From Candidatus Moraniibacteriota bacterium (GTDB lineage Bacteria > Patescibacteriota > Minisyncoccia > Moranbacterales > UBA2206), in NCBI GenBank assembly GCA_030679995.1, contig JAUXSK010000031.1:1-46063 (forward strand): a stretch of DNA of 46,063 nucleotides. The letters run 5' to 3'. A program made the translations under genes and the position numbers. How positions within the stretch are numbered: position 1 is the first letter of the stretch; the number at the start of each line of letters is the position of its first letter. Of this stretch, positions 1 through 7,246 are shown piece after piece. The notes under the pieces are model-generated. The model did not search any database, was not told where the DNA came from, and saw only the letters and a program-made list of their open reading frames with translations.

Positions 1-28
1 TTATAGTAGATGGCGGGTGAGTTATCAA

Positions 29-166
29 AATTTTTAAAATCCAAAATTCAAAGCATCAAATTCCAAATAAATTACAATAATCAAAATTCAAAAAGTTTAT
101 AATTTTGAAAATTGCAATTTTGAATTTATTTGTGATTTGTAATTTTGGGTTTTGAAATTAATTTCT
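29..166. repeat. AT-rich imperfect inverted element, copy 1
   Basis: This gene-free AT-rich stretch has a left half rich in AAAATCCAAAATTCAAA-like words and a right half rich in the complementary TTTGAATTT and AATTTTGGGTTTT words, so it can fold on itself as a long imperfect hairpin. Similar elements lie near 4553, 14183, 25557 and 31275. It ends at the start codon of the next gene. The first bases of the window before it show nothing recognisable. Confidence 0.6.
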
Positions 167-1738
167 ATGTACGACGTCATAATAAAAAACGGCACCTTGA
201 TCGATGGCACTGGAGCGCCGATGTATCGCGCGGATATCGGTATCAAGGACGATAAAATAGCTAAAATCGGGGATCTGCAGAATGAAAAGAGCGAAATCGG
301 AATCGATGCGGCTGACCGTCTGGTGTGTCCCGGCTTTGTGGACGTGAACAACCATAGTGATACCTATTGGCAGATTTTTTCCAATCCGGATTTGGAGAGT
401 TTAGTACATCAAGGAATCACGACTATCGTGGGCGGCAATTGCGGTTCATCTTTGGCGCCACTCTTGGGAGCGAAAGCGATCGTGTCCGTGCAGAAATGGC
501 TGAGTGTCAATAATACGAGTTTGGATTGGTTGGATATGCGGGAATTTCTGGCTGTCGTGGAAAAGAAAAAATTATCCGTTAATTTTGCCACGCTGGTCGG
601 GCAGGCGACTTTGCGCCGAAGCATCTTGGGGGATGAGATGCGGAATCTCAATTTCAGGGAAGTGGATTTCTTGGCGGGAAAGTTGGCGGACGCGATGAAA
701 GAAGGTGCCTTGGGGATGTCGTCCGGACTGGTCTATACCCACGCGAGAAGCACGACTAAGGATGAAATCATCCGTCTGGCGGAAAAGATCGGAAAACACG
801 ACGGGGTATATGTGACCCATATGCGTGATGAAAATGCCGGCTTTTTGGATTCAGTCGAGGAATCGATTGAAATCGCCCGCCTGACGAAGGTCAAGTTGCA
901 CATATCACATCTTAAAGTTATGGGAGAAGGGAACTGGTCTCTGATGGGGGATGCCCTGGATATGATTTCCCGGGCGCGCGAAACCGGCCTGGATGTGACT
1001 TTCGATGTCTATCCATATACCAATACCGGTTCGGTCCTATACACGTTGTTGCCGTCTTGGGCGACTGATGGGGGCAAAAAAATGATGCTCAACCGCTTGA
1101 AAAATCCGGCAATCCGTGCTAAGGTTGTGGCGGAAATGAAAGCGTCCGCAATCGATTATTCCAAGATAGAAATAGCCAGTTCCCCGCTGAATAAAACGCT
1201 GGCCCGGAGGAAGATCGCGGAAATCGCCGTTTCCCAAGAAAAATCGATAGAAGACGCCATAGTGGATATTTTAATCGCTTCAGATGGCCAAGTCATCATT
1301 TCAATGGATGTTTTGAGCGGCGAAAATATCGAAAAGGCGATTGTCCATCCGGCCGCGGTCATCTCGACCAACGGTTCCGGTTATCGCGATAACCATGGCC
1401 AGACGGGCGAGGTGGTGCACCCGCGAAGCTTTGGGACTTTTCCGCGGGTCCTGGCTAAATATGTCTTGGGCAAAAGGCTTTTGCACTGGGAAGAAGCGAT
1501 CGCGAAAATGACTTCGTTGCCGGCGCGGAAATTCGGCATCAAAAAGCGCGGCGAGTTGAAGGAAGGCTATTTCGCCGATATTACGATTATAAACCGGGAC
1601 GAAATACAAGATCTGGCTACGCCGGAAAATCCATACCAATATAATAGGGGCATCGATTTGGTTTTGGTGAATGGACATATCGCGTTGCAAGACGGAGTTT
1701 ATACCGGCAGCCGATCAGGCGAGGTTATCAGAAGATAA
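167..1738 (+). CDS. D-aminoacylase-like amidohydrolase with altered metal ligands
   Basis: This 523-residue protein has the layout of the N-acyl-D-amino-acid deacylase branch of the amidohydrolase superfamily, zinc enzymes that hydrolyse acylated D-amino acids. Visible family marks are GFVDVNNHSD (residues 57-65), GGNCGSS with Cys92, VTHMRDE with His218, HISHLK with His248, and VHPRSFGTFPRVL (about 418-429). Two positions differ from the usual family: the first His of the HxH metal motif is Asn61, and the catalytic Asp of the usual SDG motif is Asn402 in STNGSG. Activity may therefore be altered or lost. I chose ATG 167 over an in-frame TTG at 152, because the extra codons lie inside the upstream AT-rich element. 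No SD is seen. murD follows 24 nt downstream, so a link to D-amino-acid or cell-wall metabolism is possible but is inference. Confidence 0.8.
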   Translation: MYDVIIKNGTLIDGTGAPMYRADIGIKDDKIAKIGDLQNEKSEIGIDAADRLVCPGFVDVNNHSDTYWQIFSNPDLESLVHQGITTIVGGNCGSSLAPLLGAKAIVSVQKWLSVNNTSLDWLDMREFLAVVEKKKLSVNFATLVGQATLRRSILGDEMRNLNFREVDFLAGKLADAMKEGALGMSSGLVYTHARSTTKDEIIRLAEKIGKHDGVYVTHMRDENAGFLDSVEESIEIARLTKVKLHISHLKVMGEGNWSLMGDALDMISRARETGLDVTFDVYPYTNTGSVLYTLLPSWATDGGKKMMLNRLKNPAIRAKVVAEMKASAIDYSKIEIASSPLNKTLARRKIAEIAVSQEKSIEDAIVDILIASDGQVIISMDVLSGENIEKAIVHPAAVISTNGSGYRDNHGQTGEVVHPRSFGTFPRVLAKYVLGKRLLHWEEAIAKMTSLPARKFGIKKRGELKEGYFADITIINRDEIQDLATPENPYQYNRGIDLVLVNGHIALQDGVYTGSRSGEVIRR

Positions 1739-1762
1739 ATTTTAAGGCGGATAATATCCAAT

Positions 1763-3163
1763 ATGCTGATTGAAGATTTTAGGGATAAGCGGATAACCGT
1801 GATGGGATTGGGATTGAATGGCGGCGGCGTTGGAATTGCGCGCTTTTTGTCGTCGGTTGGCGCAAAGGTGGTTATGACTGATCTTAAATCAAAGGAAAAA
1901 TTGGAACCATCTTTGGCGGAATTGGAAGATCTGGAAAATATCGAATTCGTTCTTGGCCGGCACAGGATGGAAGATTTTATGGAAGCGGATATGGTCATCA
2001 AAAATCCCAGCGTTCCATGGGATAATGGCTATGTTTCGGCGGCTTTGGAAAAAAATGTCCCGGTGGAAATGGATTCCAGTTTGTTTTTTAAATTGTGCAA
2101 GAATCCGATAATCGGCGTGACGGGCACGCGGGGAAAAACCACGACTTCAAGTTTGATTTATGAAATTTTAAAAGCAGCCGGTAAAAAGCCGGTCAAAGTT
2201 GGCATCGGGCAAGTTTCGGTGCTGGACAAACTGAATGGGCTAGAAGATGATAATATCGTAGTTTTTGAATTATCCAGTTGGCGCTTAAGCGCGCTGGGCC
2301 ATCATAAATTGAGTCCGCAAATCGCCGTTATTACGAATATATACCCGGACCACCTGAATTATTATAGGTCAATGAGCGGGTACATCGCCGATAAGAAAAA
2401 TATTTTTTTGAGCCAATCGGAAAATGATGTCTGTGTTTTGAATTATGATGATGGCGTGGTCCGTGGTTTCGGGAAAGAAACGGCAGCAATAGCTATTATG
2501 TTTTCTGTCCGCGAAAAATTAAAAGGACCTTCGGTTTTTATCGATCGCGGACATATTCACATAGATGACGGAGAGGTAAGTAGTAGTGGCGCTTTTCCCG
2601 TGTTGGAAATATCTGACATAAGGTTGAAGGGCAGCCATAATCTGTCCAATATCCTGGCGGCTGTCGCGGTTTCCCATCGGATGGGAATCGGTATGGACGT
2701 TATCGGAAAAGCTGTTTGCGGATTCGCAGGTTTGCCGTATCGTTTGGAATTTGTGCGTGAAGTCGATGGAGTAAGTTATTATGACGATACGACCGCCACT
2801 TCACCCGAAGGGGCGATTGCCGGTATTAATTCTTTTTCGGAAAAAATAGTTTTGATCGCTGGCGGATCGGACAAAAATTTGGATATGGCGAATTTGGCAA
2901 AAGAAATTTGTGAAAAAACAAAAGCCGTAGTTTTCTTGAAGGGCGCGGCGACGGACAAAATAATCATCGCGATGAAGGATAACGGTTATGCGCAAGATTT
3001 TATTGTCACTAATTCAATGGAGGAGGCGGTATTTGAAGCGCGTAAATCGGCTGTTCCAGGGGAGGTAGTTTTACTTTCCCCCGGTTCAGCCAGCTTTGGG
3101 CTTTTTAGGAATGAATTTGACCGGGGTGATAAATTCAAGGAGTCGGTGTGGAATTTAAGATAA
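1763..3163 (+). CDS. murD: UDP-N-acetylmuramoyl-L-alanine--D-glutamate ligase
   Basis: MurD is the cytoplasmic ATP-dependent ligase that adds D-glutamate to UDP-MurNAc-L-Ala during peptidoglycan synthesis. The 466-residue protein has the normal length and all three Mur-ligase domains. The N-terminal Rossmann-like domain begins with VMGLGLNGGG, the central ATPase domain carries GVTGTRGKTTTSS, TNIYPDHLNYY and a KGSHNLSNILAA stretch, and the C-terminal domain has DDTTATSPEGAIAG and LLSPGSASFGLF...RGDKFKE. The P-loop reads GTRGKTT rather than the more common GTNGKTT. No SD precedes the ATG. The next gene, murI, starts directly after the stop and supplies the D-glutamate, so the pair forms a functional unit. 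Confidence 0.95.
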   Translation: MLIEDFRDKRITVMGLGLNGGGVGIARFLSSVGAKVVMTDLKSKEKLEPSLAELEDLENIEFVLGRHRMEDFMEADMVIKNPSVPWDNGYVSAALEKNVPVEMDSSLFFKLCKNPIIGVTGTRGKTTTSSLIYEILKAAGKKPVKVGIGQVSVLDKLNGLEDDNIVVFELSSWRLSALGHHKLSPQIAVITNIYPDHLNYYRSMSGYIADKKNIFLSQSENDVCVLNYDDGVVRGFGKETAAIAIMFSVREKLKGPSVFIDRGHIHIDDGEVSSSGAFPVLEISDIRLKGSHNLSNILAAVAVSHRMGIGMDVIGKAVCGFAGLPYRLEFVREVDGVSYYDDTTATSPEGAIAGINSFSEKIVLIAGGSDKNLDMANLAKEICEKTKAVVFLKGAATDKIIIAMKDNGYAQDFIVTNSMEEAVFEARKSAVPGEVVLLSPGSASFGLFRNEFDRGDKFKESVWNLR

Positions 3164-4012
3164 ATGAAGAAAGTTAGGATGATAAAACCAGCTGGAAAAA
3201 TCGGTGTTTTTGATTCCGGTCTCGGCGGTTTGGCTGTTTTGCGGGAAGTGACCGAACTTATGCCGGAATATGAGTATCTGTATCTGGGTGATAATTTGCG
3301 GGCGCCGTATGGCGACAAATCGCAAGAGCAAATATTCAGGCACACTCTGTCTGGCGTGAGATGGCTTTTTGATAATGGCGCTGAAATCACAATATTGGCT
3401 TGCAATACCGCTTCCGCCAACGCTTTGCGAAAGATCCAGCGAGAAATCCTGCCGCTGGAATATCCGGATAAGCGGGTATTGGGCATCATCATTCCGACTG
3501 TTGAAAGTATGGAGAGTTTCAGCAGCTCCGGCCACGTGGGGATACTTGCGACGGAAGCGACGGTGGCATCAGAGGTTTTTGAGACGGAAATGGAAAAACA
3601 TAATCCGGGTATGCGGACAGTTTGCCAATCCGGAGGAATGCTGGTCGACTTGATAGAGCGGGATAGGGATTTGAAAATGCTTATCGCGGAAATTGAAAAT
3701 GTCATAGGTAAATTGCTTGATAGGGACGGATTGATCGATGCGGTTATTTTGGGTTGTACCCACTATGCTTTGATTGCCGGGCAAATAGAACGGATTTTGC
3801 CAAAAAACATAAAAGTCATAGAGCAGGGAGGCATAGTTGCCGCGAAATTGGCGGATTACATAGACAGGCATTATGAAATCCGCAGAATATTAAAAAATAA
3901 ATTCTCCGTAAGTTTCCACACTACGTCCGGCAGTGAAAACGTGAAGAAGCTTATGGCGCGATTTTACGGAGCGGATATCCAGGTTTCGACGGTGGAATAT
4001 GAAGTGCTGTGA
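3164..4012 (+). CDS. murI: Glutamate racemase
   Basis: MurI interconverts L- and D-glutamate in a cofactor-independent two-base reaction and feeds D-Glu to MurD. The 282-residue protein shows GVFDSGLGGL (about 14-23, with Asp17), LGDNLRAPYGDKS, the first catalytic cysteine Cys80 in ILACNTASA, PTVES, ILATEATVAS and the second catalytic cysteine Cys198 in LGCTHYAL. Its ATG follows the murD stop with no gap, so translational coupling is likely. A second in-frame ATG five codons later would also give a full enzyme. No SD is visible, and nothing in the sequence looks truncated. Confidence 0.95.
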   Translation: MKKVRMIKPAGKIGVFDSGLGGLAVLREVTELMPEYEYLYLGDNLRAPYGDKSQEQIFRHTLSGVRWLFDNGAEITILACNTASANALRKIQREILPLEYPDKRVLGIIIPTVESMESFSSSGHVGILATEATVASEVFETEMEKHNPGMRTVCQSGGMLVDLIERDRDLKMLIAEIENVIGKLLDRDGLIDAVILGCTHYALIAGQIERILPKNIKVIEQGGIVAAKLADYIDRHYEIRRILKNKFSVSFHTTSGSENVKKLMARFYGADIQVSTVEYEVL

Positions 4013-4021
4013 TTCCGAGGT

Positions 4022-4429
4022 ATGTTTTTTTTGAAACTAAAATTTAGCCATATGGGCAGGATGAAAAAAGTCGCCAGTAGAAAAAAAATTAATCAGGTGC
4101 CGGTCAAAAAAGAATCCAAACCAATTTTGTTCCTTAGATGGTCTGCGGCCGTTTTGGCGGGATTGCTTTTTCTTTTTATCGGTGAGATCTTTTCGGAAAA
4201 TTTCCAATGGAGCCATTTCTTGCCCGCTTTGATGCCGGGCAGCGCGTACCTTTTGATGGCTTATGCGGCTTGGCGGGATGCCCGGATCGGCGGGATGCTT
4301 TTTATTATCGCCGGTACGGGACTGGTTTTAGTGGATATCGCGCAAGATAGGGATGTCCTAGGGATGCATATATTAGCTTTGATTACTTTTATTTTAGGTT
4401 GCTTGTTTCTAATTTTCCGAAAAAGATAG
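4022..4429 (+). CDS. Small multi-pass membrane protein, unknown
   Basis: I do not recognise this protein. From ATG 4022 it would be 135 residues: a basic N-terminus followed by about four hydrophobic segments (around 43-58, 65-81, 90-106 and 115-131) and a basic C-terminal FRKR tail, which suggests an integral inner-membrane protein with short loops. Later in-frame ATGs at 4052 and 4061 would trim the poorly conserved-looking start. None has a clear SD, so the start is uncertain. It lies 9 nt after murI in the same direction and is followed by a hairpin, so it is probably the last gene of the murD-murI transcript. Confidence 0.7.
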   Translation: MFFLKLKFSHMGRMKKVASRKKINQVPVKKESKPILFLRWSAAVLAGLLFLFIGEIFSENFQWSHFLPALMPGSAYLLMAYAAWRDARIGGMLFIIAGTGLVLVDIAQDRDVLGMHILALITFILGCLFLIFRKR

Positions 4430-4435
4430 CCAAAT

Positions 4436-4467
4436 AAAAAAACAATCCCATGAAAGACTGTTTTTTT
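4436..4467. terminator. Bidirectional intrinsic terminator
   Basis: An AAAAAACAATC arm and a GACTGTTTTTTT arm face each other across a CCATGAAA loop. Read on the minus strand the stem is continuous with one G-U pair; read on the plus strand it has one mismatch. It sits between the convergent small membrane protein gene and tRNA-Ile and can end both transcripts. Confidence 0.7.
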
Positions 4468-4473
4468 AATTTG

Positions 4474-4547
4474 TGGGCTTATCAAGATTCGAACTTGAGA
4501 CCTCGTCATTATCAGTGACGCGCTCTAACCAACTGAGCTATAAGCCC
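4474..4547 (-). tRNA. tRNA-Ile (GAT)
   Basis: This 74-nt tRNA on the minus strand folds fully. The acceptor GGGCTTA pairs with TAAGCCC, the D arm is GCTC/GAGC, the anticodon stem is CGTCA/TGACG with loop CTGATAA giving anticodon GAT (Ile), and the T arm is TCAAG/CTTGA with loop TTCGAAT. The discriminator base is A. CCA is not encoded and must be added after transcription. It lies downstream of tRNA-Ala, the same pair often found in rRNA spacers, but no rRNA is present here. Confidence 0.97.
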
Positions 4548-4552
4548 TTATA

Positions 4553-4676
4553 TCTGAAATTTTAAATTCAAAACTACAAATCCTAAATAAAATCAAAATC
4601 ACAACTTTAAAAACTTTCGGATTTCGACCATTGTAATTTGTTTTAAATTCGGTGCTTTGAATTTTGGATTTTTTTT
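4553..4676. repeat. AT-rich imperfect inverted element, copy 2
   Basis: This element between the two tRNA genes has a left half with AAATTCAAAACTACAAATCC and a right half with TTGTAATTTG and CTTTGAATTTTGGATTT. It resembles the other copies near 29, 14183, 25557 and 31275. Confidence 0.6.
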
Positions 4677-4679
4677 GTG

Positions 4680-4753
4680 TGGACCCTGGGGGATTCGAAC
4701 TCCCGGCCTCCTCGGTGCAAACGAGGCGCTCTAGCCAACTGAGCTAAGGGCCC
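4680..4753 (-). tRNA. tRNA-Ala (TGC)
   Basis: This 74-nt minus-strand tRNA has acceptor GGGCCCT paired with AGGGTCC (one G-U), D arm GCTC/GAGC, and anticodon stem CCTCG/CGAGG with loop TTTGCAC, giving anticodon TGC (Ala). The T arm GGGAG/CCCCC contains one A-C mismatch, which is unusual but tolerable. The discriminator is A and CCA is not encoded. It is transcribed ahead of tRNA-Ile, from which it is separated by an AT-rich element. Confidence 0.95.
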
Positions 4754-4782
4754 ATATGAAGCTATATCAGCAACTAGGATTT

Positions 4783-4810
4783 ATTATACATCAAAGAAAA
4801 ATATTGTCTA
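4783..4810 (-). promoter_or_regulatory. Promoter of the tRNA-Ala/tRNA-Ile unit
   Basis: On the minus strand a TAGACA -35 box (4805-4810) and a perfect TATAAT -10 box (4783-4788) are separated by 16 nt. The predicted start falls near 4776, about 23 nt before the mature 5' end of tRNA-Ala. Confidence 0.7.
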
Positions 4811-4887
4811 TACCTAGGCTATTTTCTAGCGGTTATTTTTTCTGGTCCTGGAAGATTGTCTTGGTTTTCCGCGTAACAATGGTCAGG

Positions 4888-4916
4888 TTGACAAATGGCT
4901 AAGGCTAAGGTAATAT
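4888..4916 (+). promoter_or_regulatory. Strong promoter of secE-nusG-rplK-rplA
   Basis: A consensus TTGACA box (4888-4893) and TAATAT (4911-4916) are separated by exactly 17 nt. The predicted start near 4923 leaves an untranslated leader of about 180 nt before secE. Confidence 0.8.
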
Positions 4917-4922
4917 TAATCC

Positions 4923-5060
4923 ATAGAAAAGCCTTGGAGGGCTTTTTAAAAAAGCTTAAAAACGCTTTTTGAAAAAAGGCTTAAATAAGGGAAAAAGTGC
5001 CAGACACTAAATTCTAATAGGGTCAAATAATATAAATTTTTTAAAAGCGAATTTCTACGG
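4923..5060 (+). promoter_or_regulatory. Hairpin-rich leader of the secE-nusG operon
   Basis: Directly after the predicted transcription start, AAAAGCC (4927-4933) pairs with GGCTTTT (4940-4946) and runs into a U-run. The next 35 nt repeat complementary AAAAAGC and GCTTTTT blocks that could pair in several mutually exclusive ways. This looks like an attenuator or an mRNA-stabilising leader. Further on, a GTGCCAGACAC word is nearly palindromic and recalls REP-type elements. The function is inference. Confidence 0.4.
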
Positions 5061-5101
5061 GATGCTCAAAGTTGTGGCTTCTCGCTTCGCTCAAGACAAA
5101 T

Positions 5102-5290
5102 ATGGCGAATAAAATAACCACATTCTTACGGGAAGCGCGGGCGGAGCTTATGAAAGTCAATTGGCCGAATCGGCGGCAGACTATGAATTATACGATTTTG
5201 GTCATTGGCATCAGCGTTGCCGGAGCGGTTTTTCTGGGAAGTCTGGATTACATATTCAGTTACTTATTAAAAACATTTATTATAAAATAA
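5102..5290 (+). CDS. secE: Preprotein translocase subunit SecE
   Basis: SecE is the small essential membrane subunit that clamps SecY in the SecYEG translocon. The 62-residue protein has the usual single-helix bacterial form: a cytoplasmic amphipathic region with FLREARAELMKVNWP (about 8-22), then one membrane helix (about 30-55). I chose ATG 5102 over an upstream in-frame TTG at 5072, because the residues from 5102 on match the family. No SD is visible. The order secE-nusG-rplK-rplA is the classical bacterial one. Confidence 0.9.
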   Translation: MANKITTFLREARAELMKVNWPNRRQTMNYTILVIGISVAGAVFLGSLDYIFSYLLKTFIIK

Positions 5291-5291
5291 T

Positions 5292-5837
5292 ATGGCGAAA
5301 CAAACCCAACATCACGGGCGGGCCTGGTATGTCATCCATACCTACAGCGGTTATGAGGACAATGTCGCTCGAAACTTGAAGCAGAGGATTGAATCGATGG
5401 ATATGCAGGATCTGATTTTCGATGCGATGGTCCCGATTGAAAAGAAAATCAAGATCAAGGCCGGCAAAAGGACGGTCGTGGAGGAAAAAATATATCCCGG
5501 ATATGTCCTGGTGGATATGATCGTAACGGATGCGTCCTGGTATGTCGTCCGTAACACCCCGAATGTTACCGGTTTCATCGGTTTGGGTACGACGCCGACT
5601 CCGGTTGATCCGGCAGAAATCGAAATGCTGAAAAAGCGGATGGGCGTGGCTGAGCCGAAATACAAGATCGATGTCAAAGTCGGGGATTCCATCAAAGTTG
5701 TGGATGGGCCGTTCAAGGACTTCGATGCGAAGGTGGACGAGGTGGATGAAGCCAAGGGCAGGGTCAAGGTACTAGTTTCAATTTTTGGAAGGGAGACTCC
5801 GGTCGAATTGGATTTCCTGCAGATACGCAAATTATAA
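5292..5837 (+). CDS. nusG: Transcription termination/antitermination protein NusG
   Basis: NusG binds RNA polymerase, increases processivity and links transcription to Rho or the ribosome. The 181-residue protein has the NGN domain (AWYVIHTYSGYEDNV at about 11-25, KIYPGYVLVDM, WYVVRNTPNVTGFIG) and a C-terminal KOW domain (about 125-175, VGDSIKVVDGPFKDFDAKV). Length and motifs are ordinary. It starts 1 nt after secE and lacks an SD, so it is probably translated by coupling. A 6-bp ACATAC/GTATGT hairpin (5860-5881) lies in the 90-nt gap before rplK. Confidence 0.96.
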   Translation: MAKQTQHHGRAWYVIHTYSGYEDNVARNLKQRIESMDMQDLIFDAMVPIEKKIKIKAGKRTVVEEKIYPGYVLVDMIVTDASWYVVRNTPNVTGFIGLGTTPTPVDPAEIEMLKKRMGVAEPKYKIDVKVGDSIKVVDGPFKDFDAKVDEVDEAKGRVKVLVSIFGRETPVELDFLQIRKL

Positions 5838-5927
5838 TTTACGATCGTGCGTCGGGATCACATACAGGCTTCTTAGTATGTAATTCCAAATGCGCGAGCT
5901 ATCAATTAAAAACTAAGAACTAACAAT

Positions 5928-6353
5928 ATGGCAAAGAAAATTAAAACCGTTATCAAATTGCAAATCGGAGCTGGCAAAGCTAATCCGGCACCTCCGGTCG
6001 GTCCGGCGCTGGGCCAGCATGGCCTTAATATCCAGGAATTCTGCACCAAATTCAATGAAGCGACTAAGGCGCAGATGGGGGATATCATCCCAGCTGAAAT
6101 CACTGTTTTTGAAGACCGGACATTCAGCTTTGTTTTAAAAACTCCTCCCGCTTCCGATTTGTTGCGGAAAGCCGCCGGCATTGAGAAAGGCGCCGGAAAT
6201 CCCTTAAAGGACAAGGTTGGAAAAATAAGCGAAGCGAAATTGCGGGAAATCGCGGAAAAGAAATTGCCGGATCTTAATGCGAATGATGTTGAAGCGGCTA
6301 TGAAAATCATCGCCGGTACGGCAAGATCGATGGGTGTGAAAATAGAGAATTAA
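5928..6353 (+). CDS. rplK: 50S ribosomal protein L11
   Basis: L11 forms the base of the ribosomal stalk and the GTPase-associated centre on 23S rRNA. The 141-residue protein is full length. The N-terminal domain holds [20 protein letters not shown] and [15 protein letters not shown]; the C-terminal RNA-binding domain holds [17 protein letters not shown] and the closing [11 protein letters not shown]. There is no SD before the ATG. Confidence 0.97.
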   Translation: MAKKIKTVIKLQIGAGKANPAPPVGPALGQHGLNIQEFCTKFNEATKAQMGDIIPAEITVFEDRTFSFVLKTPPASDLLRKAAGIEKGAGNPLKDKVGKISEAKLREIAEKKLPDLNANDVEAAMKIIAGTARSMGVKIEN

Positions 6354-6411
6354 TTTTTAATTTTGTGGGAGATACAATATTTTTAAGTATCGTTCGGACC
6401 ACTGAAATATT

Positions 6412-7083
6412 ATGCGACACGGAAAAAAATACAGGGCAGCTGCGGAAAAAATCTCCAAAGATAAGGTTTATTCTTTGGAAGAAGCGGTAAAGCTGATGAA
6501 GGAAAATAAAATCGCCAAATTCGATGAGTCGGTCGAAGTGCACATCAAAACCAATGTGGATACGAAAAAGGGAGATCAACAGGTGCGTGGAACAGTTGTG
6601 CTACCGCATGGGACTGGAAAAACCAAACGCGTGGCAGTCATAACCTCAACCAGCGCGGATGAGGCCAAGGCAGCGGGTGCTGATATCGTCGGCGGAGAAG
6701 AAATGATTGAGACATTCGCTAAAAAAATCGACTTTGATGTCCTGGTCGCGACTCCGGAAATGATGCCGAAGTTGGCCAAAGTGGCTAAGGTGCTCGGGCC
6801 GAAGGGCTTGATGCCTAATCCGAAGACCGAAACGGTTACCACTAAGATCAAGGAGGCTGTGGAAGCATTAAAAAAAGGACGAGCCGCTTTCAAGAATGAC
6901 GACTCAGCTAATATCCACCAGGCGGTGGGAAAACTTTCGTTTGATGACGCGAAACTTATTGAAAATATCAAAGCTTTCATAGAAGCGGTGGAAAAAGTGA
7001 AACCAGCCGCCTTCAAAGGGAAATTGATGGCTAATATGACCATTTGCTCGACGATGGGACGGGGAATGAAAATCAGCTTGTAG
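6412..7083 (+). CDS. rplA: 50S ribosomal protein L1
   Basis: L1 binds the mobile L1 stalk of 23S rRNA and in many bacteria represses its own operon. The 223-residue protein shows GKKYRAAAEKI at the start, VRGTVVLPHGTGK, the conserved KVLGPKGLMPNPKTETVT, and a C-terminal GKLMANMTICSTMGRGMKI. Some CPR lineages lack L1, so its presence narrows the possible lineage. It is the last gene of the operon and is followed by a strong terminator. No SD is visible. Confidence 0.96.
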   Translation: MRHGKKYRAAAEKISKDKVYSLEEAVKLMKENKIAKFDESVEVHIKTNVDTKKGDQQVRGTVVLPHGTGKTKRVAVITSTSADEAKAAGADIVGGEEMIETFAKKIDFDVLVATPEMMPKLAKVAKVLGPKGLMPNPKTETVTTKIKEAVEALKKGRAAFKNDDSANIHQAVGKLSFDDAKLIENIKAFIEAVEKVKPAAFKGKLMANMTICSTMGRGMKISL

Positions 7084-7108
7084 GATTTTAAAATTAAGAC
7101 TGTTAACC

Positions 7109-7139
7109 AAAAAAAAGACGCCAAGCGCGTCTTTTTTTT
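7109..7139 (+). terminator. Terminator after rplA
   Basis: An AAAAAAGACGC arm pairs perfectly with GCGTCTTTTTT across a CAAGC loop and runs into a T-tract. It closes the secE-nusG-rplK-rplA operon. Confidence 0.9.
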
Positions 7140-7246
7140 GTTTTTAAGGAATTGTTTTTTGTGGTATTATGTGGATGTGCGGATTCGGTGGTGTGATTTT
7201 TTGTCTAAGTTTCTGATTATCGTGATTTGTCTTAAAAAAATAAATT

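Noticed and set aside
4474-4753. rRNA spacer origin of the tRNA-Ile/tRNA-Ala pair
   Set aside because: The pair has its own promoter and terminator and no rRNA sequence flanks it, so it is treated as an independent tRNA unit.
5072-5101. N-terminal extension of SecE from TTG 5072
   Set aside because: The extra ten residues do not fit SecE and no SD supports the TTG.
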